This document shows, piece by piece, positions 16,687 to 24,973 of a stretch of 40,760 nucleotides of DNA. The notes under the pieces were generated by a model, which did no database searches, was not told the origin of the DNA, and saw nothing but the letters and a program-made list of their open reading frames with translations. The position numbers and the translations under genes were made by a program. Within the stretch, counting starts at the first letter, position 1. Every line of letters starts with the position of its first letter. Source of the stretch: Thiotrichales bacterium (GTDB lineage: Bacteria; Pseudomonadota; Gammaproteobacteria; Francisellales; CACEW01); contig CANJVU010000021.1 of assembly GCA_947478525.1 (NCBI GenBank), positions 1 through 40,760 on the forward strand, given 5' to 3'.

Positions 16687-17394
16687 TTACAGATACTTTT
16701 TAAATCTCCCTGCGCTTAACATCACTGCAATGCCAAACATCAACAGAAATGGCATTAACAACACATCCGGTGCCACGTTGATGGGTATTACCATCCAGGC
16801 CAAAACTGTCAGCATCACAATCGGAGTTAAGGCATTACGGGCACTGTGATATACCAGGGCACTTTCGCGCCCCCCACCAAAGGTACGTAAATCTCTTTTA
16901 AGCAAGCCTTCAACCAGACCGACCAATCCCACCCAGACAAATGCTGGTAACAGCAACAACACAATCGAAAGCTTTAGCAACCCCAGTTGCAGTGTTTTAA
17001 TCGCCACACCTGCCCAAGAACCCATCACCGGCAATACCGCATTGGGATTCATCCAAGTGGCATATTGAATGGCACTGTTATGGTTATGACCTTCCACCAA
17101 TACTCTGAATAAGACATCACCCACCCACTGCACCGTGGTAATCCATGAAGCTAAAATCCCAGCAATCATGGAATGAACCATGGCTAAATGCTCCAAAATA
17201 CCAAGCTGTATCAATAGCGATTGGTTTAAACTTATTTCAGTAGCATCAGCGCCATCCTTAAACCAGAACAAGGTGTTAATGGCCTGCATCAGCAATAAGG
17301 CCAATAACAACGTCAATATCAGCTTTACCAAAGGCCACAGCCATAAAAACAACACACTGCTTTGGGTTTTACTAGAAGCGCTCTTCTGACTCAC
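16687..17394 (-). CDS. ICE membrane protein PFL_4697 family (TIGR03747)
   Basis: A 235-residue inner-membrane protein with helices near 12-32, 60-85, 130-165 and 190-225. The diagnostic C-terminal part is FGGGRESALVYHSARN followed by a hydrophobic stretch and the final AGRFKKYL, as in TIGR03747. It is encoded immediately after traD with an ATGA overlap, the usual arrangement, and may anchor or assist the coupling protein. Length is typical. Confidence 0.88.
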   Translation of the reverse strand: MSQKSASSKTQSSVLFLWLWPLVKLILTLLLALLLMQAINTLFWFKDGADATEISLNQSLLIQLGILEHLAMVHSMIAGILASWITTVQWVGDVLFRVLVEGHNHNSAIQYATWMNPNAVLPVMGSWAGVAIKTLQLGLLKLSIVLLLLPAFVWVGLVGLVEGLLKRDLRTFGGGRESALVYHSARNALTPIVMLTVLAWMVIPINVAPDVLLMPFLLMFGIAVMLSAGRFKKYL

Positions 17395-19340
17395 AGTGCA
17401 CCTCCACCATTAACCAATTTAGTCATGGCTTCAATATTGGCAGGTATACCGCTCATATCATCTTTAGGAAGCGGAATGCAGATTTTGTAAAGCGTACCGC
17501 CATTCATCAGCACAAAGGCTTGACCCTTGGGTAGCTGCAATAAATCGCTCGGGGTGAGCAGCGGCACCTCCACCACCGTTACCCGATCTTCATTGCTGGT
17601 GTTAAACTCCACCTCACTCAATAGCTCAGGGTTATCCGAGACGCTGGAGCCTTGGACGAGTTTTTGAATATTCACTCGTTCCGGCAGTTTGTGGGTGATC
17701 ATTTTGCTGGTCTCCTCGTCCAAGACACGCAATGCGATCAAAGTATTAAAGTTACCACCCACCTGCCCGGCTTTGGCTTTGCTTACGAGTTTTGCTTCGA
17801 CGTCCGACCACGTTTGGGTATACGCGGTTACTTGAACTCCAGCGCCACCGGATTTGTTAATCAGCGGAATAAAATCATCGCCGATCAATTCATTAAATTC
17901 ATCGGCATGGACACATATCGGATGCAAAATCTTCTTACTGCTTCCATCGGCATTGCCCTCTACGCCAAATTTGTATAACTGCCCTGCCACTGAACATAAA
18001 TCCGAGAACATTGAGCTACCGACCGCAGTGGCAACCGTTGAATCGGATAAAGCATCCAACCCTATATAAACAATCTTTTTACCGCGAATGACCTGCATCC
18101 AATCAAAAATCGGACGCTCATTTTCCAGATCAAAGTAATCCGGGGAAATCAAAGCTGCCGACTGCCCTGTGGTTAATTTCTCAATCAACGGCAACAATGA
18201 TGCCGTGATCTTGTCAAAATAGGTTTTATCGTAATTAAAAGCACTGCATAAGCCTTCAGCCACGGGATCATAAAGCTTTTTAAGCTTGATATACTCAACA
18301 ATGGCCAACGCACGTTTAGAGCGACTGCGTAAGTGTAACGCGAGATTATGCACCTTGATCTCTTCTTCAATCGCTTTTACCTCTGTTTCCCAGTTGGGAT
18401 TCACTTGGGATAACCACAGAGTGCAGTAATCCAGCAGTAAGGGTTCCATATTGAGAATATATCGCTGTACCTGACGGTAATCCGATTTCAGCCCCAAAAT
18501 CACCAACGCCTGGGCAATAATATTGACAAAGCGCCAGCCGAATTCTTTAAAGGCTGCGGATTCTCCATTACCGGGCAATTGGTTGGCCACACGGTTGGCC
18601 ACTTCTGTTACCCGCGCAAAGTTACCAACGGGGTTATAGCGAGCCGACACTTCAGGGAATCCTAAGTGAAATACAATCACATCATCTTCCCGCCCTGCGC
18701 GCTTTGCTTCAAAGATAATGCGACGCAACAATTCCGCATCGCCTTTAGGATCAAACACAATCACACAGTCGCCACGTTGAATATCCTGGGCGGCTAACAC
18801 TTCCAATAAACGTGTTTTACCCACTCGAGTGGTACCTAACACTAACGTATGCCCAACCCGGTCAGACAAATTCATAAAAACATCTATTTCGTTAGGCTCT
18901 ACCCCATGTAAAAAGGAATTGCCACCTACACTGTTTTTAATATCAGACGGGTTTTTGTTTGTTTGTGCTGCGTTCATGAGCGTGCTGATACGCTGATCGG
19001 CACATTCGAGTAACCGCTCTGTATGGATGGCTTCCCATTTAAATCCTCTGCCTAAGAACAGCTTATTAGACTGTACAGGCAGTTGCACAGAAGACAGTGC
19101 ATAGCTTGGTATTGCAAAGAGATGGTCTTTGTAACGACGAACAGCTCTGCCCTGGCAATAACGACGAATTGCCAATGGTAACAACCCTATTCCCATCAAC
19201 ACACCCACTCGTGGCGGTATCCACAAAACATTGGGCATGATCAGCACTGCCGCACCTACACCGCCACAGGTTAAAGCCGACCAGTATTCAACGGCCGGTC
19301 TTAGCATGGCTTCGATGGGATAGTGTCTGCTGTTACTCAT
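17391..19340 (-). CDS. traD: conjugative coupling factor TraD (SXT/TOL, PFGI-1 class; TIGR03743)
   Basis: A 649-residue VirD4-type ATPase that should bring the relaxosome to the T4SS. The start at 19340 (MSNSRHYP) is set by GGGAGAACGGTA upstream; a longer frame to 19415 overlaps the preceding gene. Two N-terminal helices lie near 20-55. Walker A is GTTRVGKTRLL near 167-177, VIVFDPKGDAELLRR follows at about 195-209, and KIVYIGLDALSDS and VHADEFNELIGD occur later. Its ATG overlaps the upstream small gene by 8 bases. All motifs look intact. Confidence 0.92.
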   Translation of the reverse strand: MSNSRHYPIEAMLRPAVEYWSALTCGGVGAAVLIMPNVLWIPPRVGVLMGIGLLPLAIRRYCQGRAVRRYKDHLFAIPSYALSSVQLPVQSNKLFLGRGFKWEAIHTERLLECADQRISTLMNAAQTNKNPSDIKNSVGGNSFLHGVEPNEIDVFMNLSDRVGHTLVLGTTRVGKTRLLEVLAAQDIQRGDCVIVFDPKGDAELLRRIIFEAKRAGREDDVIVFHLGFPEVSARYNPVGNFARVTEVANRVANQLPGNGESAAFKEFGWRFVNIIAQALVILGLKSDYRQVQRYILNMEPLLLDYCTLWLSQVNPNWETEVKAIEEEIKVHNLALHLRSRSKRALAIVEYIKLKKLYDPVAEGLCSAFNYDKTYFDKITASLLPLIEKLTTGQSAALISPDYFDLENERPIFDWMQVIRGKKIVYIGLDALSDSTVATAVGSSMFSDLCSVAGQLYKFGVEGNADGSSKKILHPICVHADEFNELIGDDFIPLINKSGGAGVQVTAYTQTWSDVEAKLVSKAKAGQVGGNFNTLIALRVLDEETSKMITHKLPERVNIQKLVQGSSVSDNPELLSEVEFNTSNEDRVTVVEVPLLTPSDLLQLPKGQAFVLMNGGTLYKICIPLPKDDMSGIPANIEAMTKLVNGGGAL

Positions 19341-19557
19341 TACCGTTCTCCCGTAAGATATCCCGCAAACACGTTCTGCCCGTACGGCAAGCATTGAATA
19401 GGGATAAATCTTCAATATGGTTAAAGTAATCTGTTAACCGAGGAGGCACATAGTTATTGAGTAAGTTCTCTGAAAACTTACTGTAAGACCATGGATGATC
19501 ATCACTGTTTTTATTTTTTTTCGTTTTCAATGAGCCAATTTTATTAACGCTATTCAT
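19333..19557 (-). CDS. unknown 74-residue gene between PFL_4695 and traD
   Basis: I do not recognise it. The start at 19557 is preferred over an ATG six bases upstream because AAGGGG abuts the earlier ATG. The product is hydrophilic, Lys/Asn-rich at the N-terminus, with SKFSENLLNNYVPPRLTDYF in the middle and CRTGRTC near the end; no membrane segment is seen. The final eight bases overlap traD, implying coupled translation and a real gene. It is not part of the canonical gene set I recall for this ICE class. Confidence 0.65.
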   Translation of the reverse strand: MNSVNKIGSLKTKKNKNSDDHPWSYSKFSENLLNNYVPPRLTDYFNHIEDLSLFNACRTGRTCLRDILRENGNE

Positions 19558-19570
19558 GATCATCCCCTTG

Positions 19571-20119
19571 TTACTGACTGACTTCGGTTGAGGTAATCAA
19601 TACTGGGTAATGATTCACCCCAACTCGCTCAGCAATCTGCTGTGCCGATACCGGCATTAACAACAAAGGTTTGGCCAATCTTTGCAGATGTTTAAAGTCT
19701 GTTTCGGTTTCCACCGAAACCACAATGCCAATGGCATTTAATTTTTTTAGTTGGGCTTTGTGATCTAATAACCACACAACAGAACGTCTATCATCGCCAA
19801 TCACAAAAACAGGGCTGGGTAAAAAATCCAGCTGGATGGTTTTATTAACCACTTTTCCGGGTGTCATGCCTTTGGTTGTAACGGGAAATACCTGCATATG
19901 AATCTCTGCGGGTGCTTGAGCCAACTTATCCATATCCTGCGGCGTGATTCCTGCCACTAACTGACCAATGTCAGGAGATACCGCTTCCAAATAGGGCGCT
20001 GCTGGCACCGTAGGCGTCTGCTCATCAATAATTGAGGGATTGACGGCATAGGCGGCCCCCAGGGAGGCACCAAGCAGCAAACTGGGGATTAAAGGTCTTG
20101 TGAATAGGGTTCTCATCAT
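19571..20119 (-). CDS. ICE protein PFL_4695 family (TIGR03765)
   Basis: A protein of about 182 residues with a signal peptide (TRPLIPSLLLGASLGAAYA). The C-terminal half has the family's VETETDFKHLQRLAKPLLLM and final ERVGVNHYPVLITSTEVSQ. It is expected to be periplasmic. The start is ambiguous: GAGGAG lies upstream of two consecutive ATGs (20119 and 20116), and the longest frame begins at 20131. In related ICEs a lytic transglycosylase gene separates this family from PFL_4693; here the two are adjacent and the transglycosylase is absent. Confidence 0.83.
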   Translation of the reverse strand: MMRTLFTRPLIPSLLLGASLGAAYAVNPSIIDEQTPTVPAAPYLEAVSPDIGQLVAGITPQDMDKLAQAPAEIHMQVFPVTTKGMTPGKVVNKTIQLDFLPSPVFVIGDDRRSVVWLLDHKAQLKKLNAIGIVVSVETETDFKHLQRLAKPLLLMPVSAQQIAERVGVNHYPVLITSTEVSQ

Positions 20120-20150
20120 TGTTCTCCTCATCCTTTTTTATTTCTTTTTC

Positions 20151-20957
20151 TTATTCATCGATCCAGTGGTTGAATTCGTCGGCTGATACGAGAGTCAAAT
20201 CCTGGTCATGATTCAGCATCAGAACAGGGGTTGGTAATGGCGACTGAGTCAACTTACTCAAATAGCCTTTATCCATTTGCATTTTGATTACCCCTGCTTG
20301 ATACAAATCGGTGGGAATCTTTTGCTGATTGGCCCAGGTTTCAATGGCTTTGCTACCTGGATCACCCACGATAAAAATTTGCAGTCTCACATCGCTGTGA
20401 TGGACAATCAGATCAAACAATTGCTGGAGCGTTGCATTGCTGCTGTCATCATTAATTTTGGTAAAGAACAGCAATGTATCTCCCGCTTTTAACTCTTTGA
20501 AGGATTGCGGCGTTTGCCCTGGAATCATGATGCGGGGCTGATTGGGATATAAGGTTTGCCACGCTTGGTCATAGGCTTTTTGCGCTGCTAACTCGTGCTC
20601 ACCGCGATCATGGGTTTCTTTAACCACAATCAAGGCATATTTCATACGCTCTTGATCATTATTGGCGTTCAGCATCAGCACCTCATCCGGGTCGAGGTTT
20701 TTATACCAACGGCCCGATGGCGTGTTTTGCATCAACCATAGGTAATGGGCATATTCTTTATCAGTCACGCCCCATACCTGTGCGATCTGTTGCTGTTGAT
20801 CTGCTGAAAGCTGATCAAACGCTGTATCGCTATAGGTGACGGTGGAAACTTGGGGATTAACTGTCTGATACCCTCCTCGAGCAATGTCTGCGGCCATCGC
20901 CTGTACCGACAGAGCTACCCCAAGTCCCAGTGCCGTCATTTTTACAATCTGTTTCAT
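20151..20957 (-). CDS. ICE protein PFL_4693 family (TIGR03759)
   Basis: A 268-residue exported protein; the signal peptide is MKQIVKMTALGLGVALSVQA. The start at 20957 uses GAGGAAGTGGAG; an upstream GTG in frame is less likely. The segment WGVTDKEYAHYLWLMQNTPS followed by WYKNLDPDEVLMLNA and a further ERMKYALIVVKETHDR is diagnostic for TIGR03759. A thioredoxin-like second half (DTLLFFTKINDDSS, LQIFIVGD, PTPVLMLN) follows but has no CxxC, so no redox activity is implied. Confidence 0.87.
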   Translation of the reverse strand: MKQIVKMTALGLGVALSVQAMAADIARGGYQTVNPQVSTVTYSDTAFDQLSADQQQQIAQVWGVTDKEYAHYLWLMQNTPSGRWYKNLDPDEVLMLNANNDQERMKYALIVVKETHDRGEHELAAQKAYDQAWQTLYPNQPRIMIPGQTPQSFKELKAGDTLLFFTKINDDSSNATLQQLFDLIVHHSDVRLQIFIVGDPGSKAIETWANQQKIPTDLYQAGVIKMQMDKGYLSKLTQSPLPTPVLMLNHDQDLTLVSADEFNHWIDE

Positions 20958-20972
20958 CTCCACTTCCTCACC

Positions 20973-21215
20973 TTAAATGCAAAGCGTTTGGTTTTTATCC
21001 GGCAGGCTGTACATGCGATTCGCTGCCGGTGTGGTTAAATTGGCGTACAAGATGGGTGCTTCATCACAGTGCTGACGAACCACCGCCTGCTGCTGTTCAA
21101 TCACCTGATCTTGAGTGGGTCCCATCAAAGCCGTCTGTACCGCATTCCAGCGCGCACATCCGCCCAACCCAAACGTGACGCTGATGATTACTGCACCGTA
21201 AAGAATGGTTTTCAT
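20973..21215 (-). CDS. small lipoprotein of the conjugation operon
   Basis: An 80-residue lipoprotein with the hydrophobic ILYGAVIISVTFGLGGC, where LGGC is a lipobox (Cys at about 20). The mature part is about 60 residues with two further Cys. The start codon overlaps the stop of the upstream coiled-coil gene (TAATG). I know no family name. It may be an outer-membrane partner of the PilL-like/coiled-coil proteins encoded just upstream, which is inferred only from position. Confidence 0.8.
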   Translation of the reverse strand: MKTILYGAVIISVTFGLGGCARWNAVQTALMGPTQDQVIEQQQAVVRQHCDEAPILYANLTTPAANRMYSLPDKNQTLCI

Positions 21216-22237
21216 TATTGAATCCTCACGTAGTCATTGGGTTTATCAACGTTTTGGAACAGCGCACCGGCTGGGTCAAAATGCACATCAATCAGCTTCC
21301 AGCCATCACGCACATCGCCCCGCTGCATGGCATCAAATCCATTGGCACGCACCACCACCGGCTGATAGTTGCGCACATCAATACCTTGTATTGCCCAGGG
21401 CAGAGTTGAAGCAGGTAAGTAATGCTTGGGGGCTGACCGTTGTTTTAAGGTATCAACGGTTTTTTGAATGCTGCTCAGTTGACCGGATAACGCTTGATTG
21501 CTTTGCACCACCAACGTTTGAATTTGAGCAACACTATCAGGGGAACCACCACTTAAAGTCGCAACAGACTGTTTTAAACTGGCAACGTTTTCATTCAATT
21601 CTTTCAGCGCTTGCGTTGAAACATTATCTTGATGCTGCTGCTTCTGAATCACTGCCATCTGGTGCTCTAAATTATTGAGCTTCACCAATACCGGGTCTTG
21701 AACCACAGCTTTAGCATCTTGTGACTGGCCTCTCACAGGCACTTCAGGATTGCCACCCTCTTCAGCCACCGATAAGTTATAGGTGTATTGCGGCGTGCTT
21801 GAATGATGAAAACAGAAGAACCCGCCAACCAACACCACGACCAACACCCCGCTACTGGCGCCAATCAATACGAATTTTTTCTTACGATCGAGCGTTTTAT
21901 AAAAATTCTTCGCTCCACTTAATCGGATTTTAAATCCAGCAAACTTATTCCGAAGATTTAATTCTTTAAAAACATCGACGATTTTCTTGAATGATTTTCG
22001 AGGTACTTTATTTGAACCATCCTCAACCGCTGTTGTTTCTGGCGCTGTTTCAGGTGTTGACGCTGCCTTGGTGGATTCAGCTTGAGTAGGTTTTTCCACA
22101 GTTAGAGAGTGTTCAACTGCCTTGGTTTCAGCAGCCTTTGGCTTTGCCTCGACTACTATTTTTTTAGGTTGTTCAACTGAATTCTTTTGCTCTACTGCTT
22201 TGTTGTCAGTGGCGTTGTTATTTTTAACGAGATTCAT
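21215..22237 (-). CDS. membrane-anchored coiled-coil protein of the conjugation operon
   Basis: A 340-residue bitopic protein. The start at 22237 (MNLVKNNN) follows GAGGAGCCACAAT. The first 85 residues are Lys/Glu/Thr/Ala-rich and look disordered. A basic stretch precedes one helix (about 118-140, FVLIGASSGVLVVVLVGGFF). A Gln-rich coiled coil spans about 178-262. The C-terminal domain (STLPWAIQGIDVRNYQPVVV, RGDVRDGWKLIDVHFDP, NDYVRIQ) is beta-rich. The layout recalls TraP/DotG-like or PilP-like envelope scaffolds, but I cannot assign a family. Confidence 0.78.
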   Translation of the reverse strand: MNLVKNNNATDNKAVEQKNSVEQPKKIVVEAKPKAAETKAVEHSLTVEKPTQAESTKAASTPETAPETTAVEDGSNKVPRKSFKKIVDVFKELNLRNKFAGFKIRLSGAKNFYKTLDRKKKFVLIGASSGVLVVVLVGGFFCFHHSSTPQYTYNLSVAEEGGNPEVPVRGQSQDAKAVVQDPVLVKLNNLEHQMAVIQKQQHQDNVSTQALKELNENVASLKQSVATLSGGSPDSVAQIQTLVVQSNQALSGQLSSIQKTVDTLKQRSAPKHYLPASTLPWAIQGIDVRNYQPVVVRANGFDAMQRGDVRDGWKLIDVHFDPAGALFQNVDKPNDYVRIQ

Positions 22238-22267
22238 ATTGTGGCTCCTCACTCTTGTTTTTTAAGA

Positions 22268-22738
22268 TCAATGATTACGTACAGCAATCAATGGGTCATA
22301 TAGATCACCCAAAGAGGGTTTGACACGAAAGGCAATCAAACGATTCACTCGATCCTCAATCATCTGAAAATCACTGCCTGCTAAGGTTTGTAACCCTTCC
22401 TCCAACGTCATGGGCCCCAAACTTTTTTGTGCCATAGGCAAAGGACGATCCATCATGCGCTCTGCCCAAGGGTAATTTTGGGCGTCGTGCACCAAGTGAT
22501 ACCCTGTAGTACTTAAAAGGTAATTCATGGCATCGCCTACCGTGATTACTGAGATGGGAAAACGCACCTGAAAGGTTTGCTGCAATAAATCCTGCTGTGC
22601 ACTGGATGCGTTGTTACTTACTGTGAGAAATTGGCCCACCACGGTATCTGTTAAAACAGGTGCAGTGTTAGCCACCCCTTGCTGCGCTGCACTTGCGGTC
22701 AGTGCCATCACTAAACTGATCCAAAAATGATGTCTCAT
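22268..22738 (-). CDS. PilL-like conjugative transfer protein (TIGR03748)
   Basis: A 156-residue exported protein, the first full gene of the 22-kb operon. The signal peptide is WISLVMALTASAAQQGVA. Family features are QTFQVRFPISVITVGDAMNY followed by LLSTTGYHL, and PLGMTLEEGLQ-like spacing seen here as LGPMTLEEGLQTLAGSDFQM, with LIAFRVKP near the end. TIGR03748 proteins resemble the N-terminal domain of PilL in thin-pilus systems and open the MPF-G cluster. The ATG overlaps a 15-codon leader frame (ATGA). Confidence 0.83.
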   Translation of the reverse strand: MRHHFWISLVMALTASAAQQGVANTAPVLTDTVVGQFLTVSNNASSAQQDLLQQTFQVRFPISVITVGDAMNYLLSTTGYHLVHDAQNYPWAERMMDRPLPMAQKSLGPMTLEEGLQTLAGSDFQMIEDRVNRLIAFRVKPSLGDLYDPLIAVRNH

Positions 22739-22782
22739 AACGCACCATCCTTTTTAATCAGTTGCATATAGATCGTAAACAT
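22735..22782 (-). CDS. candidate 15-codon leader peptide upstream of pilL-like gene
   Basis: The frame encodes MFTIYMQLIKKDGAL and is preceded by the strongest Shine-Dalgarno in the region (CGGAGGAGGAGAAAG). Its TGA overlaps the next ATG as ATGA. It may couple ribosome loading into the operon. No base-pairing attenuator is evident, and the frame could also simply be a displaced start region. Confidence 0.4.
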   Translation of the reverse strand: MFTIYMQLIKKDGAL

Positions 22783-22819
22783 CTTTCTCCTCCTCCGTTT
22801 TTGAACTCAAAAATCCCCT

Positions 22820-22885
22820 TAACGATAATAGTATCTCACAAATAGATAATATTGTCAATAGTTATCGATAAAATTATCTATTTTG
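22820..22885 (-). promoter_or_regulatory. promoter and operators of the conjugation operon
   Basis: On the minus strand a -35 TTGACA (22853-22858) and a -10 GATACT (22830-22835) are 17 bases apart. Around them lie AATAGATAAT (22841-22850), the palindrome TTATCGATAA (22862-22871) and ATTATCTATT (22873-22882). The same arrangement recurs almost base for base upstream of alpA at 35885-35930. The site is presumed to be an operator of the XRE repressor encoded at 23060. Confidence 0.7.
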
Positions 22886-22971
22886 CTTTTTTCAGGTATT
22901 TCAATGAGTTATGATATAAAAGTGAATTTTGTTGAAAAATTTTTGAAAATATTTCGATTATTTTTTAAAGT

Positions 22972-23035
22972 TTGTCGATTATTATCTAAATTGTTTTACT
23001 TATCTCGATAATACTGATATAATAGTATCGAGTTG
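22972..23035 (+). promoter_or_regulatory. promoter of the XRE repressor with TCGATAAT sites
   Basis: A -10 TATAAT (23018-23023) and a -35 TTTACT (22995-23000) with a 17-base spacer precede the repressor gene. The promoter is embedded in CTCGATAATACT...AGTATCGAG, an imperfect inverted repeat, with additional TCGATTATTATCTA half-sites at about 22975-22988. Autoregulation by the downstream repressor is likely. Confidence 0.65.
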
Positions 23036-23059
23036 ATAACCTAGAGGGAGGTAAATCAC

Positions 23060-23590
23060 ATGTTCAAGATTAACTATAAAGAGCTGCCACAAAATTATCG
23101 TTTAAGACTGGCTCGCCAATGTCGTTTTAAAAAATCAAAAGAATTTGCAGAATCTATTGGTGTTGCAACAACTAACTACTCAAGCCACGAGTCTGGAAGC
23201 CGTGGGATAAGAGATAGCATGTTAAAAAAATACTGCACTGCTCTAGAAGCTAATTATGCTTGGGTAAAATCAGGGGAAGGCGTTTGTTACGATAATCCAC
23301 AACTCCAAGGTTTAATTGATGAATGGATTACCGCCGAGCACAAGCCACAAACTCAGGAATTCTATCTTCCCGCTTTTAATACAGAAGTCCTCAAAGTAAT
23401 CATAACCAAAATGCATGCGCATAATAAAAATTATACGCCAGCAGAAGAAGCGGCGATCATCGCTAAAGCTTATGCAGAAATTCTGGCGGTAAGTAAGGAT
23501 GAAGCAGAACAGCTTCAAGTTGCTGATGTTGCCACCACTGCTATTTTAAAGTTCTTAGACACCGTAAACGCAGGCAAGAACCCGTCTTAA
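23060..23590 (+). CDS. XRE-family repressor, likely master regulator of ICE transfer
   Basis: A 176-residue DNA-binding protein. The N-terminal helix-turn-helix domain (about 10-75: LRLARQCRF, KEFAESIGVATTNYSSHESG, MLKKYCTALEANYAWV, SGEG) is followed by a helical C-terminal region. That region has no S24 peptidase motif. The Shine-Dalgarno is AGAGGGAGG. It is divergent from the 22-kb conjugation operon across a control region filled with ATTATCTA/TCGATAAT sites, and the same sites sit before alpA at the far end of the cargo. This placement suggests it represses both. Its function is analogous to phage CI but relief cannot be through self-cleavage. Confidence 0.82.
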   Translation: MFKINYKELPQNYRLRLARQCRFKKSKEFAESIGVATTNYSSHESGSRGIRDSMLKKYCTALEANYAWVKSGEGVCYDNPQLQGLIDEWITAEHKPQTQEFYLPAFNTEVLKVIITKMHAHNKNYTPAEEAAIIAKAYAEILAVSKDEAEQLQVADVATTAILKFLDTVNAGKNPS

Positions 23591-23606
23591 TGGCGGGTTT
23601 TTCTTT
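23579..23606 (+). terminator. rho-independent terminator of the repressor gene
   Basis: AACCCG pairs with CGGGTT (23594-23599), followed by TTTTTCTTT. The stem starts inside the last codons, so the stop codon lies in the loop. Confidence 0.8.
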
Positions 23607-23684
23607 AACCCAAAAACAAGATCGCTCTGAACAAAAATTTTCCCTATACTATCTTCTAACAAAACCTCGTAGGGAGAAAAAATT

Positions 23685-24599
23685 ATGCGATTTCAAAAAG
23701 CCGCAAGAGCTTTAAAAGGAGCCCCAGAGTTCCCACTCAATGATTACACTTATACCAGAGATGGCGTACTTGTAAATGTTACTATCGATCCCTCCAGCTT
23801 TCGTCAAAAATTCTCTCTCAACCCAAAGTCTGACGCCTCTGATTTTGAAAAAACACTTCCCGCATCTTTTGGATGTGAGGTTTGGAATATCGTAGAAAAG
23901 CACGCAGCACCCGGCAAAGCACCAAGAACTGAAACCAAAAAGAAATTTAAATTTAATGCATCAATCAATGTAGCAAATGCAGCAGATGTTGCACTATGCC
24001 TTCAATATTTTATTAATCCTACCCATAGAATTTTCACCGCAGACCCATATGGCACTGGGGTTCTAACCCACACAACCAATCAAGGTCAGGTCTTTCGTTA
24101 TCATGCGGATCGGCATCATGGCCTTGCTAGCCCAACAGATTTGAACTTTTCAGAAGAAGAAAGAGGCCAAGTGTTGCGAATAAAAAAAGCACCAAAATAT
24201 CATTCGCTTGGCTTATCTGTAAACTCTTTACCAGACCCAACTGGAAAGTATGGAAATATTGAAATCAAATTTAAACAGGGAGAGTACAAAATCATTCTAA
24301 ACCTGCATTTACAAGACACTGCTGTTCTAGCCTTGCCTACCACCACAAGAGAGGAGGCTCTAGAAAAAATCGCTACGTTTCGTAGCATCGTTCATTATAT
24401 TAAGTCCAGTTTAAATACTTTTTTTGAAGACAAAGACTCTGGGGACATTAAACTTATGGGGATTTTTCGTACTCCTGGGCCAGAAGCGCCCCCCACTCCC
24501 CCAGTTGTTGATAGAATAAAACAAACTAAAGACGCGTTTACATTCAAAGACTTTGCAAAAGGAAGCAACCCTTTTGATTTATTGGACTGTGATTTTTAA
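23685..24599 (+). CDS. unknown 304-residue cargo protein
   Basis: I do not recognise this protein. The start at 23685 is preceded by GTAGGGAGAAAAAATT. No signal peptide or membrane segment is visible. The body is rich in beta-strand patterns, such as KFKFNASINVANAADVALCL and IEIKFKQGEYKIILNLHLQD. A proline-rich hinge (PGPEAPPTPP, about 263-272) precedes a short acidic C-terminus ending SNPFDLLDCDF. It is transcribed alone, codirectional with the repressor but behind its terminator. An ICE-borne secreted or accessory protein is possible; there is no motif to prove it. Confidence 0.7.
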   Translation: MRFQKAARALKGAPEFPLNDYTYTRDGVLVNVTIDPSSFRQKFSLNPKSDASDFEKTLPASFGCEVWNIVEKHAAPGKAPRTETKKKFKFNASINVANAADVALCLQYFINPTHRIFTADPYGTGVLTHTTNQGQVFRYHADRHHGLASPTDLNFSEEERGQVLRIKKAPKYHSLGLSVNSLPDPTGKYGNIEIKFKQGEYKIILNLHLQDTAVLALPTTTREEALEKIATFRSIVHYIKSSLNTFFEDKDSGDIKLMGIFRTPGPEAPPTPPVVDRIKQTKDAFTFKDFAKGSNPFDLLDCDF

Positions 24600-24632
24600 T
24601 GGTATATCATTTAAAATTAGAATAGCTCTCAA

Positions 24633-24709
24633 ATTGTTGAAAATGCTCCTCCAGACATGCAAAAAGGCCATGCAACAATCGCTACATGACCTTTTCAAAT
24701 TTCAACAAT
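24633..24709. terminator. long imperfect hairpin between convergent genes
   Basis: ATTGTTGAAA (24633-24642) pairs with TTTCAACAAT (24700-24709), and inside it AAAAGGCCATG (24662-24672) pairs with CATGACCTTTT (24685-24695) with one mismatch. It sits between the convergent genes ending at 24599 and 24713, so it is probably a bidirectional terminator. Confidence 0.55.
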
Positions 24710-24712
24710 CAC

Positions 24713-24973
24713 TTATTTACATCCTGCTTTTCTTTTTAAATATTTACTTCGATTCGTAACGTACTGCTGTGACAGTCCATAAATAAAATCATACTCTGCT
24801 CTTATCGAACTTAATGCTGCTTTCAACGTATTGAGATATTTAGAACAATACTCCTCTGCAAGGTAGCAATCGTCATATTGACATTGGTTCTTAATCTCTA
24901 TACTAGCAATTTCAAATAAACGATGATCAGAGAAATTAATCTCTTCACCGCTTTCTTCAATTTTGATTTTCAT
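24713..24973 (-). CDS. unknown 86-residue acidic/helical protein
   Basis: A small hydrophilic protein starting after GGGGAGGAAGCT, with no recognised family. The N-terminus KIKIEESGEEINFSDHRLFE is acidic. Then comes a Cys/Tyr-rich patch (CQYDDCYLAEEYCSKYL, about 33-49), and the C-terminus is basic (TNRSKYLKRKAGCK). It appears monocistronic, with AT-rich DNA upstream (24974-25190) in which I see only weak promoter-like TATAAT elements. It could be a small regulator or adaptor; this is unproven. Confidence 0.65.
   Translation of the reverse strand: MKIKIEESGEEINFSDHRLFEIASIEIKNQCQYDDCYLAEEYCSKYLNTLKAALSSIRAEYDFIYGLSQQYVTNRSKYLKRKAGCK

Noticed and set aside
20151..20957. A thioredoxin or DsbC-like enzyme
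   Set aside because: The second half has a thioredoxin-like strand pattern but no CxxC pair; the N-terminal signature fits TIGR03759.
4652..22738. A Dot/Icm-like (type IVB) secretion system
   Set aside because: Gene order and product families match the MPF-G ICE set (PFL_46xx/47xx) throughout; no DotA/DotB/IcmF-type proteins are present.
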